This document shows, piece by piece, positions 53,011 through 64,000 of a stretch of DNA of 64,000 bases. Numbering within the stretch: position 1 is the first letter of the stretch; each line of letters opens with the position of its first letter. The position numbers and the translations under genes were made by a program. Below the pieces are notes generated by a model, which had not been told where the DNA came from, ran no database searches, and saw nothing but the letters and a program-made list of their open reading frames with translations. Origin of the DNA: Streblospio benedicti (Eukaryota > Annelida > Polychaeta > Spionida > Spionidae); assembly GCA_019095985.1 (NCBI GenBank), contig CM032661.1, positions 16,434,313 to 16,498,312 of the forward strand. The letters are read 5' to 3'.

Positions 53011-56000
53011 CAGGGCTGGCTGCTTGTTGACACGATCGAATCACGGTGGATCACACAGGCACAATGCAGTAAGATGCATACACATTTGTAAAACACAACA
53101 TTATTAAAATAACTTATATACACGCACTGGTGTATCCCTTACCTGATTTAAACATATATATCATTACTTTTTCCTACAGAAATCATTTCTCTAAAATAGC
53201 ACCTGCGATTTTGACCTGCTTTACTTTAGTGTTAGTACAATTTTACAAGGAATTCAACGTCATTTCCATTGAATTGCTACGTCATTTGTAAACGTAAAAC
53301 GTTACATACATTGCAGTAGTATCCAAGCAGGAATCATAACGTCCTCCTTCAGCGAGACGTACGAATATGCCGAGGTTGGAGTTATCTCCTTTCATGTATA
53401 CACGAATAATCATCGCAAGATATTTTCAATTTCAATCTGACAAAAGGTTTAAAGTCTACTTAAAAGCAATAGCGAGGAACTTTCAAAAAGTGACTCTAGG
53501 TTACTATACAGATTCATAAGACTCCCCCTTTTATCAATATAAGAAAGACCATGTCTTGCAATTATAGCTTTAATTCAATTATTCCAACGTATGATTCTTG
53601 AAATAAAATGTCAAGATTTTGACCATTATTTGAAGACACCATTTTCTGCAGCATATAATCTTAAGATCACCACCTCCTCCATTTTTACAAATATCATACT
53701 TGTTTCGTTCGAATCTTTAGACCAGGCCAACAGTTGTCAAATCCTAGACAAAGCGCATTACCTGTCCTAGAGGGAAAAAACTTCGTTATTTTATGATCTT
53801 TTGGGTCCTACAAGCTACGTATTATTCTGTTGTCGCAATTTGCTGATGAAGCAGTATTTTAAAAGTGGGCAAATCAATCAAATTAACACAAACACAAGAA
53901 CTTTTAGAAACTTAGTAGGCCTACCGCGATATTTAAATATAACGTGCAAAAAAGAAAACATATAATCGAGAATGCATTTAAGACAATTAATTATAAAATG
54001 TAATAAACGTCTTATAGGGAGAACTGTGTCTATGAGATTGAGAACACGCCGGGTGGAGTGTTCTTTCAACACGGTGAGCCTCACTCGGCATACACACGAC
54101 GGAGCAGGGAGAAGGGGGGGGGGGAGGAGGGGGAGGTGGGGCGCAATCCAGCTATTAAGCTATTTCAACAGAGAGCGGTGTTGATGTCTCTGTTATCTAG
54201 ACAGAACGAGTTGTGGGATGCAACGCGTTTGTTGTCCGGACTCAATAAGGTTTGAAAATGTTCAACATGTAGAGAAAATTATTGGAAGACAATTTACTGT
54301 TGTTGTTTTTTTCATAACAAAACTAGCTGGATGCACAGTGCTGCTCGGGTTGAAACGGATGGAATCCGAAACACATTCAGTGCTCAATCCTCCTGTCCAT
54401 CCCTCTGTCTTCCATCCCTTCCACCGGCACCTCCATCATCTCACAGCCATATACACCAGCTCAATGTTGTCATTCAGTGGGATCGAGGCACTACACATCC
54501 TGGCTGATGGTCAGTGCTTCTTATCAGATCATCTCCCTTTATAGTCAAGGCCTGTATTCGTACGAACTTTCCATCATCACACATTATGTGAGTTCAGAAA
54601 TTCCCGGGCGGTAGCCCCCAGTGTCTTGCATACACATTAACTAATGGATTTCACTGACCGGTGGCGAATGTTCTTGATTCCACCAATTGAAGCGAAAAAA
54701 AAGGTAAGTTGAAGAGATCGAACTCATTCTCCCTTATGATTCATACCCATATGTCATAGGTTTCTACGATGAGCTAATGTTTCGATATGCTGCGTTGCGC
54801 AACCACACTGTCTGACACCTGACGCTATATTTAAGCTTCACCATCGTGCCATCCTCAATCCCTAACTTCGTTTGATTGCTGTGATGCATGTCATGCAGGA
54901 TACATTGTGTCTCTGAAGCACTTTCTTTACGCCATTTGGTTTAAAATGTTGAAAAACACTATCAAGTTGTTATGTTTACAAAGGCATGGTGTACGTCTTC
55001 GAACATCTGGTTTAAAAGGCATCGTACGAAAAAAAAACTATTTATAGGCCCTATATATACATTAAAAATCACTGAGTGAAATGTGTGATTACGCAAAAAG
55101 AAGGACTTCTCCTAAATATACCCATATACTTTCATTGCGCGTGCGTAGACCGCTGGTATGATGCTAATCTAATTGGAAACACACTCATAGCTTATAGCAT
55201 AAACCTTCTATGCTGTCTGTGCTTGTTATGTGCATACACAACCTTCAATTAATATAGTTGCGACCCGTCCGTAATTCTTTAAATGCGTGTATTCTATGTC
55301 ATAGGAAATAGTCGTCGATCTCACACTTCTGAACTTTTATTCGATAGTACGGAAGTCGTTAGCGCATATGCGCGCATATGTACCCACAACCCCAACCCCA
55401 CCAACCCTAATTACTATGCCCACTGATCGCAGATTAAGTGGTAAGCTAACTGAATACTGACCATTTCCAGTTACTCAAGGATACTGATCTACACACCGTA
55501 AAAATGTGCACAAAACTTTAGGTTCAAACAAAAAAGTTAGAGAAAATGTACATATTTCAAATAAAAACTATGTTTCATCTACTAATATTTATCTTACTCC
55601 TCTGGAAGTGTAAATCTATTTATTCCTTGAATAATGACGAGTATACAGCAGCTATGTGTTACATAATCTACGAGATCATAGGACAGTGTTAATATTGGTC
55701 AGTGTTAATTAAGATAAAAAAATATAATCAGTGACTTACTAATTATACGATTTTATCTTAACAGTAAGCCTATAAGAATGCCTGTACCAGAAGCCCAAGT
55801 AAGTTTTTATTTCTCATTATTACCTGCTTGCAGCCTGCTCTTCACCTATACTATAAAAATTAATATATTAAATTATGCTTGGATTTAATATGGTTCAATG
55901 AAATTATATTTATTAAGTTCTAAACCGATTTTTGACAGACAAGCACTTCACAATGACTCGAGACGAGCCTGGGCAGAGCATGGACCTCTATTATCGCCCA

Positions 56001-58395
56001 AACTGCTCGTTCATGGCCTGCCAGATACACTGCGCTATAAACGACGAATTTAGCCAGACACTGCATATGGATTACAGTTTATCCTGAAATGTTGAGGCGC
56101 GGGGTGTTGATGCGCAATCTGCACGGTGGAATAGACGACCGCAGACCGCTAATTATGTAATATTAAACGTCCATGTGGTGTGAGTGACGGTGCGTGCCCG
56201 GCGTATATGTGAGTCTGAATGTATCTTGTAGGGGCGGTCGTAGGGTTGTGGTTGTGTCTCGGGCTGATGTCACACTCCGTTCTAATCTTATAACTGCACA
56301 TGTAAATATAAGGCTTTAATTTAATATAGTAGTGCAAGTGCACTATCATGTATATCAAATTAATGTTTTATCATTGCAATGTACATATATATAATCGAAA
56401 ATATGATTGTAAATCCGCATAGAACAATATCAGCTCCTCGTTCATTCTTCTTCATGCTGAAACACAGGTGTCGAACGAGAAAGTCGTCATTCCAGAAAGC
56501 CCTGAATTGATGGGTCACCTAATACCCAAGATTTATGAGTCTGGTCAATCATTGTTCGTCAACCAGAGATGACATCCGACCTTTGCACAGTGACGTCATT
56601 TCCGCATTGCCTATATTGTGACAAATCACGCCCTTGCCGCGACCTTGGCGGGACATGTCACCCCAAGAAACACCACTCCATACAACTTGCCTTCCTACGG
56701 AAACAGAACGGATCTGTATAGCAGACGGCATAGCTTGCTTTTCGCCCTATTATTTAGCTAATGAGTGGTTTTGTGATTGTAGTAATCCTGGTGGGACCAT
56801 TTGCGTCTTAAAATACTTATACTATAATCAAACTCATGTATATTTATTTGCTTGTTAACAGAGAGAGTAGAATTGAATACTTATACTGTACATCAATTTT
56901 TATAAAATATGAAATAAACAATATAGCACCAAATTACAATGAAGTTATGATAACCATATATACTACATTATATTATAATTATGTACATTATGTATAATGT
57001 GCACGTGCATTCACTTACATATTATATAGGGAGCAACGATCATTAATTGTACAGGGTGGGGCGATCATTTGGTATTGATGAAATGAAAAAAACACAAAAA
57101 AAACATGACCACCCTTCCTATCACTCTACACTGATTTTGAATGCCCCCCCCCCCCCCATTTGAACTTTAACAAGTTGCGCCCCCACCCCCACCCCAATCA
57201 CGCCTGGATATACGGATAAAAAAGAATACTGAAATATATTTGCATGCATGGATAAAGTTTGATATTGAACGGATTCCCTGAAAACTGTTTAAAGTGTATT
57301 GCAATGAATCATTCACTGTCAATGGGCAATGACTACATATTTAGCAATCCATTTGACTTGTGTTGACATTTCATAACAGTTAAATGCAAAACAATGCATA
57401 ATGAAGGAATACATCAATTCGCGACAAAAGTGCGTAAAATATTAACTTTTCAGTATTGAGTCCCTCCCTCTCTCTGAATTAAAATTGAGCGCCTTCACTT
57501 TGTGACCAAAGAAAATTGAGTCCCCTCCCCCACAAATAACCGCCGCCCTGGTGCAATTAATGATGGTTGCTCCCTTAACAAACCTAGTTTTGAGCATCGT
57601 GATAGCCACACCTACACTCAGCGCAATTCTTCAATTTCAGGTAGCGCAGAAAAGCTGCGCACTCGTCTTTTTTTTATTTGATTTTGACACATGTTTGAAA
57701 CACATATTTTTACAGGTACTTCCGGTGTGTGTTATAAGCCCATTTAAAATCGCATTTGATGCTAGAGTATCATTCAAAATGTGTATTGTACATACAAATC
57801 GCGGTTGGAAAATAAAGTTAATACATTTATTTGAGACGTGCATTCATCATAATAGTGAAGTTCGCAAGTTTGCATCAGTCACTGGTCGTCTGCCATTTTT
57901 TTAAAGACTTATCTTTTGCCCATATCTTCGTCAATTTTCATGCTAACTAAAATCCGATTACAGATTTATAATCCTTACTCAAAATGATATTAGAAATGTT
58001 CTTTCCAAGGATGTCATAGAATAAATTATACTTGAAAATGTCCTTTAAATATTTAAAGTAGTTTTAGTCTAGAATTGCCCGGATGTGACAAAGACGATTT
58101 TGATGGTGGTGTCGCAGGAATATTTATATCGAAATTTCTTTTCTGGAAGTGGCGAATGCACTGGCCTACAGTTTTTTGCCAATTATATTATATTGCTCGG
58201 CCTCAAAAAGACTTGTTGAGCATAATGTGAGAAGGGGTCCATTGAATAAAATATCTCATGGAATGGAGACGCTGGAATTACAACATCAGTTGATTGGTGA
58301 AACTATTATTTTTCGTTTGTATAAGTTACTGGTAATTCTATTAGAAGTCCTATTTAAGGTCCAAGTGCCTTGCGTCACTGATGTGTGTATGGGGG
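53011..58395. other. No gene recognised (5.4 kb)
   Basis: No exon with splice signals and a recognisable product was found on either strand. Poly-C stretches lie near 57143 and 57180. The last few hundred bases should contain the 3' UTR of the collagen-like gene; a minus-strand AATAAA at about 57827-57832 is a possible poly(A) signal. Confidence 0.3.
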
Positions 58396-61300
58396 TTATG
58401 ATCTGGTGATGGTGCTGCGTCCAGGGGCCGTGAGATCAGAGCCGGCGTAGTACCAGCCAGAGACTTGGCGAGGCTCGAAGCACACTAGGCAGGTGATGGT
58501 GATGGTGACAATCGTCATGACAATCAGCCACACGATGAGACCTGCAAGACACAATCGGGGCTCAGCAGTGGTAGGTGGTTTGATGTTTCTGTTTGTCTAT
58601 CTGACTTATATATATATATCGAGATCTGAATGGCCGTCTATGCATCTTCCTGCCCTTGTGTTTGACTGCTACTGTCTGCCTTTGTATATGTATGTCTATA
58701 TAATCATCTATGATGCTTTGTCTGACTATCACATGGATCTGGCTATCTATGCGTTTGTCTCTATATATCTGTCAATGAGTTTATGTGACTGTCTATTTGG
58801 CTGTCTCTCTTCACTGTCTATAGCTGTCTGTCACTGTCTCTCTATAAACCTCTACCACTGTCTCTGTATATAGCTATCTTTCTGTCACTCACCTATGATG
58901 ATGCCTCTGTGCTGGAAACGTGAGCACTCACACCGTGTCCTGTCTGTCTGGCTATCTGAAATGAAAATGTCACATGGCATCAACTTTATGTTAAAACAGT
59001 GATTGTAGTTGCGTTAAAAATTGATAGGGCAGACGTCTATAAAACATAATTTTATTTTCCATTCACTTATCAACAATGATACTTACCGAGTGCCTGCCGC
59101 TTGACCCTGAGTAAGGCACCAGGAGGCCCTGCCTCGCCGGCAGCTCCCGCATCCCCTCGATCACCCCGTGGGCCCTTGTCCCCATCAGTTGAGTTGTCAT
59201 CACCAGTGGGACCTGCAAAACGAATGATGCTTCGTGTGTTAATATTCACATCTGTGTTTACAATTATTTTTACACTATTTTGGTTAAGCACAGATTTATG
59301 AGTTTTCACGAAGAATGTTGATGAATTTGAAGACACAATTGTAGAACATGTGTTTGAAGTGAGACCCCCCCCCCCCGCGCACACACACCTTCCCTGCTAG
59401 GGACAGGTAGTAAATTTTCTACCGGTATCTGTTTTTGTTTTTATTTAGCACCAAGCCTTGAATATGTCACTTCATTAATCATGCTATATGTGAGCCTCTG
59501 ATAACATAAATATATCAGCTCTGGTTATTATTATACCTACTTAGTACCACCTACATGGCCGAATACGCTATATTTGACCTCATATCTAGCTCACTGTTTC
59601 CCTTTCCACCTGTTCTCCCACACACCTCTTTTACCACCACCAGTTTATTCAACACACCTTTGTCACCCTTCTCTCCCTTGGCACCAGCGTCGCCCATTTG
59701 CCCCTGCTCGCCAGGACCTCCTGGACGCCCCGCAATCCCCGGTACGCCATCAACGCCAGGACTCCCAGGTGCCCCTGGCATGCAAACAAATATAATATAT
59801 GTCTAACTGTGTTCCTGTCTGTTTAATTAACAAGGTATTTAGAAGAAATACACATATGAAAATCACAACTAATTTTCATTGAAAACATGTAATGTACATG
59901 CGCATCTAGAGGGATTAATGACTTCTCTTTGCTTGCGTATAGTCAACATAACTATTTGTCATTTTTTCATATAAAACAACGGTACCAGAAAATAATGATG
60001 CACCAAATCATGTGGACAAATAGAATACATGTATCAATGTAATTTAATTAAAATACAAAAATGTAATGCTGCGGGATCATGTATGGTACATAGCTGCGGG
60101 AACATGTATGGGAACGGTTCATTTTCCTCACCTCACTACAGTGTTTGTGTGAATACCCAATAAATGGTCATATCCGTGCTCTACACTAGCACTTTATACA
60201 TTTCTGACCCTCTACAACCATCCTCTACCCTACTCACCTTGCTGGCCTGGTGGGCCGGTCGCTCCAACTGGTCCCATGGGGCCAACCATCCCGGGAAGAC
60301 CAGTCGTCATGGACTGCATACATGTACGAGGAAAGATTAACGGACTATCACAAGGTAATATACGACTATCCATCAAATTAAAGGGAAGAGTGGGATCTTA
60401 CTGCGCACTCTTAGTCTTTTGTTGCAAACTATTTGTATTATTGTTCCAACCATACGTTGTACAATGTACTTTATATTAAATCAATGATAATACTTTTAAC
60501 TTGTTGCTAATGACACGTGTGCTTGCTTAAACCATATATATTACTATAAAATTCATAAGATTGCTACATGTATGTATCCTCTGAATTATCAGACATTAAC
60601 TGTACTTAAAATGTAGAGCACTTTTACTTACAGGGAAGGCAGCTGTGGTGAATGTTATCCCTCCTCCAGGAAAACATGATGACAACTTATCGTAACCGAA
60701 TGATTTTCGTCAGACGTAACACGGTGCACGCAACCCCCAATGTCCCCCGAGCCATTGTTGTTGCCATTGCCACCTGTAGTGCTGTTACTGCCAGAGCTAC
60801 CACCATTTGTTCCGTCTCCAGTATTCCCACCACTTGTTCCATCTCCAGTGCTTCCACCATTTGTTCCATCTCCAGTGCTTCCACCATTTGTTCCATCTCC
60901 AGTGCTTCCTCCATTCGTTCCATCTCCAGTGCTTCCGCCATTTGTTCCATCTCCAGTATTACCACCATTGCTTCCATCTCCAGTGCTTCCACCATTTGCT
61001 CCATCGCCAGTGCTTCCACCATTGCTTCCATCTCCAGTGCTTCCACCATTTGTTCCATCTCCAGTGCTTCCTCCATTTGTTCCATCTCCAGTGCTTCCTC
61101 CATTCGTTCCATCTCCAGTGCTTCCACCATTTGTTCCATCTCCAGTGCCTCCACCATTTGTTCCATCTCCAGTGCTTCCTCCATTTGTTCCATCTCCAGT
61201 GCTTCCACCATTTATTCCATCTTCAGTGCTTCCTCCATTCGTTCCATCTCCAGTGCTTTCACCATTTGTTCCATCTCCATTGCTTCCACCATTGCTTCCA

Positions 61301-63861
61301 TCTCCAGTGCTTCCACCATTTGTTCCATCTCCAGTGCTTCCTCCATTGCTTCCATCTCCAGTGCTTCCTCCATTCGTTCCATCTCCAGTATTTCCACCAT
61401 TGCTTCCATCTCCAGTGCTTCCACCAGTTGTTCCATCTCCAGTGCTTCCTCCATTTGTTCCATCGCCAGTGCTTCCACCATTTGTTCCATCTCCAGTGCT
61501 TCCACCATTTGTTCCATCTCCAGTGCTTCCACCATTGCTTCCATCTCCAGTGCTTCCACCATTTGTTCCATCTCCAGTGCTTCCACCATTGCTTCCATCG
61601 CCAGTGCTTCCACCATTTGTTCCATCTCCATTATTTCCACCATTGCTTCCATCTCCATTATTTCCACCATTGCTTCCATCTCCAGTATTTCCGCCATCGG
61701 ATCCTTCACCTCCACTACTTCCAGACCCACCAGTAGTAGTCGTTACAATAGCTTGAGTTGTGGTTGGCGCAGGGGTAGTTGTTGGTGCAGGCGTAGTCAG
61801 TGGCTTGCAATCTGAATCATAATTTCATCAAAATGTAGTGGATACATGTATATAACAATTTCAACAAATCTTAATTGCATATTTGAAAGCAGCTAGAGAT
61901 TTGCTTTTCAAACATTGTCATTGTTTTATGCTGTGATGGACAATTGAAATATCAAAATTCTGTTTTATAGCATTTCTTGTTTTGACCATGGTGACCATGA
62001 TATGTCCCAATGTCCTGTGTATAAATGGAATGTAATTTGGTGATGATACACATGTACATGCAGCTTCCTATGTAATACAAATCGGACAAAATAAGCTGAA
62101 TGTTATGGATAATACCATTAATTTTGTTCAGAGGAAAAATATATTGAATAGCCGGCGTTATCTTAAGGGTACTGTGAACTCTTTAAGGGAAAAATATTCT
62201 ATTTTCAGCTTTTTAATATTTATTATACTTTAAACTATGAAGAACAACATGTTTTGAAATGAACCTTTTATCTTCAATTGTTTTCTCATTACAACGCATT
62301 TTGCAAAGACCAAGCTGGAGTGAAAAACAATGACTCATTCTTTGCAGGCTTATAAGGTTATATGGGCTAAAAATTAAATTTTTACATTTTCAATGTTTTG
62401 TATGCTATAAATGATAAAGAACAACATCTTTTTAAAATGAACCTTTTATCATCAATAGTTTTTCTTATATGATACATTTTATAGACAGCAACTACTATCA
62501 ATATATATTGATAGGCCATGTTTAAAGCCCATTTTCTCAAAACTAAGTTTGCATAGTGGATGAATTTTTCTTTTTATATTTCTCCTTAACCATGAAATCA
62601 AATTTTCACAAACGTGTATATATTTGAAGATATATGCATTCTGAAGAAAACCTTACTAGGGATTTTGATTTTTTTTATTTCGTTGATGAATTATGAACGT
62701 TTTTGTATTGATTTGCAAGAAAATTCGGAAAATAGGTGGTTTTAAAACTTAAAATGCATGTAAAATGATAAATAGGAAAAATATAAAAAAAATTGAGGCA
62801 AGGTTTTCTAGATATGTATATACAAATTTTGTAACTGAATGGTGATTTTGGTCATTTCGATGTTTTACTATCAGTTATATGCTTCGCAGGCAAAGTTGTC
62901 ATTTTTTCATTGATTGCTTTATAAATTTTTTTTCATCAATCTATACAATTCAAAACATGGTGTGTCATTAGATTACATAATTATCTATAAAATAAGGTGT
63001 AATTTGTAAGAATTGAAGCAATAATGAGTGAGAAAATCAAAGTTTAATAAAATCCTAAGAAAAGAGTTCACAGTCCCCTTAAAGCCACACAGTCATAGCA
63101 TCATTCATAAGGATATTAGAATAACCAAGTTTTAGCATACCTTCAGTATCACAGAAGTCAAGCAGAAACTCATAGGGAAAATCCAGGTCCTCCACCTTGA
63201 ATACAAATCTTGCTTTTAGTGTAGCCAACTGACAAGAGTTTACTTCACTATCATAAATTGTTGTTAAACTACACTGGATTAGAAGTCTTCGGCTGCTGTA
63301 GATGATAATTTTCAACGGTAAAAATATGTGTATAAAATTTGTGAGACATTTACATGACGAGCTGCACCACAATGGTAACATTTTACTTTTCTGTAGACTT
63401 AACATTAAACAAGCTCTAAAAATAAAGATTGAAGAGGATTTACATGTATGATGTACACTAAGGTACAGTCAGCAGGTGAACATGATAACACAAGAAAATA
63501 AATCAAAGTTGGACAGTCATTTTATTACATGCCACATATATTCCATGTGACTATTTTCTTCTTACAGCCAGTAATACTGTAACCTATATTTTAAAATAAG
63601 ATATTGGGCATGAGTAATGCTATTTTAATGCAACTATCACAAATATAAGATATATGGTCTATCGAAAGACTTACGGACCTGGTAAATCTCTCCCTTGGTG
63701 AAGTTCCTGCCCATGTTGGTTGTGCTGTTCAAGGAAACAGAGACGACGGAAGCCCTTTTGAATTTGGAGGCAATAGGTACCATGGTGCGTAGACCGCGAA
63801 CATACACTGCGATGCGCTTCAGTGAATCTATCTCTATGTACTCCCTGGGGTCCAGTGGAAC
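58396..63861 (-). CDS. Collagen-triplet membrane protein with mucin-like linker, Gly-rich 9-mer array and RVKR site (5' end outside window)
   Basis: Eight exons seen: 63679-63861, 63141-63228, 60632-61811, 60238-60313, 59658-59774, 59087-59212, 58893-58955 and 58396-58541, about 660 residues. In order: an extracellular-looking region with N-glycosylation sites (NST, NFT) ending in CDTEDCKP; a TTPAPTTTPAPTTT mucin-type linker; about 33 repeats of the GSTGDGTNG type; a Cys-flanked stretch; about 21 Gly-X-Y triplets, an interruption, then 8 more; the furin-type site LLRVKR; a short stalk with CEC; one hydrophobic span (GIIIGLIVWLIVMTIV and on); and a tail of about 27 residues. The membrane span near the C-terminus predicts an outside N-terminus. 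Phases agree throughout except in the array exon, where one base seems missing in the T run at 60704-60707. The first donor (CAG|GTCCGT) is weak. Not assignable to a named collagen; likely a cell-surface or shed matrix protein (inference). Confidence 0.8.
60790..61700 (-). repeat. 27-bp coding minisatellite (GSTGDGTNG array)
   Basis: About 33 units of 27 bp encode the nonapeptide GGSTGDGTN with S/T and N/S variants. The unit has no stop codon in most frames of either strand, which creates long spurious open frames. The coding frame is fixed by the upstream exon (TTTPAP linker in phase with the splice acceptor at 61811). The high identity between units suggests ongoing expansion or homogenisation. 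Confidence 0.9.
62167..63078. mobile_element. Non-autonomous transposon with TTAA target sites, 912 bp
   Basis: Terminal inverted repeats GGGTACTGTGAACTC (left) and GAGTTCACAGTCCCC (right) are flanked on both sides by TTAA (62163-62166 and 63079-63082). TTAA duplications with G-rich ends point to a Kolobok- or piggyBac-type mobiliser. The interior is AT-rich and non-coding, with internally repeated blocks such as aacaacat.tttt.aaatgaacc. It lies in the intron between the second and third visible exons of the collagen-like gene. Confidence 0.8.
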
Positions 63862-64000
63862 CTGAAAGACAGCAGATAACGTAGACATGTGATGAGTAAA
63901 TGAAACATAGATGGGCAACCCGATTTAGTGGGATGCCATGTTTAATCTTACGATTGCTGAATAACGGGTCACCAAACTATGGGAACATATTCATAAGTAA

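Noticed and set aside
54218-54544. Plus-strand open frame with a His/Pro-rich stretch
   Set aside because: Low-complexity composition, no flanking exon signals and no family resemblance.
60687-61730. Minus-strand MVEALEMEQ-type open frames
   Set aside because: Alternative frame of the same array; not in phase with the flanking exons at either end.
60652-61815. Plus-strand open frames of 300-390 codons (Ser/Ile-, Pro/Phe- and His/Leu-rich)
   Set aside because: They arise because the 27-bp unit lacks stops. The real frame is on the minus strand, fixed by splice phases and the TTTPAP linker.

Overview
This window is nuclear DNA from a multicellular animal, most likely a marine invertebrate. 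It is AT-rich, its genes have many introns with GT..AG borders, and transposons and simple repeats are dense. Penelope-like, DIRS-like and Ty3/gypsy-like remnants, a collagen-triplet protein and a multicopy amidated-peptide precursor fit a lophotrochozoan or an invertebrate deuterostome. I cannot decide between them from sequence alone.

Four host gene models can be built exon by exon, all on the minus strand. (1) 16441-23513: a complete three-exon secreted precursor of about 410 residues, holding more than 20 peptides of the form Y-x-x-F-V/I-x-G before dibasic cleavage sites. (2) 28079-31518: a four-exon BRI3 (brain protein I3) family gene of 121 residues. (3) 49599-52334: a second, divergent BRI3-family gene of 151 residues, whose first coding exon seems to be only 8 nt. 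(4) 58396 to beyond the right edge: a membrane protein with a Thr/Pro mucin-like linker, a long 9-residue Gly-rich repeat, a collagen-triplet domain, a furin-type RVKR site, one membrane span near the C-terminus and a short tail.

Layout. 1-6.2 kb has no gene, only foldback repeats. 6.2-10.1 kb is a 3.9-kb element with long inverted arms; it carries an XPG/FEN-like (PIN) nuclease-CXC protein gene and, nested inside, a Penelope-like remnant. 10.2-14.4 kb is foldback and microsatellite DNA, including an exact 500-bp-offset duplication and a 229-bp GT run. 15.3-16.2 kb is a second Penelope-like remnant. 16.4-23.5 kb is the peptide gene; its second intron carries a 3-kb long-inverted-repeat element with a DIRS-like fossil inside. 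28-31.5 kb is the first BRI3 gene; a 1.6-kb inverted-repeat element ends 21 bp from one of its splice acceptors. 30.6-39.7 kb is a rearranged tandem duplication that includes a dead copy of BRI3 exon 1. 43.4-48.4 kb is a nearly whole Ty3/gypsy-like retroelement. 49.6-52.3 kb is the second BRI3 gene. 53-58 kb shows no gene. 58.4-64 kb is the collagen-like gene, with a TTAA-flanked element in one intron.

The host genes show no shared pathway. The strongest candidates for undescribed biology are the collagen-like membrane protein (C-terminal membrane anchor, RTX-like 9-residue repeat, likely shedding site), the peptide precursor, and the long-inverted-repeat element with its nuclease-CXC gene.
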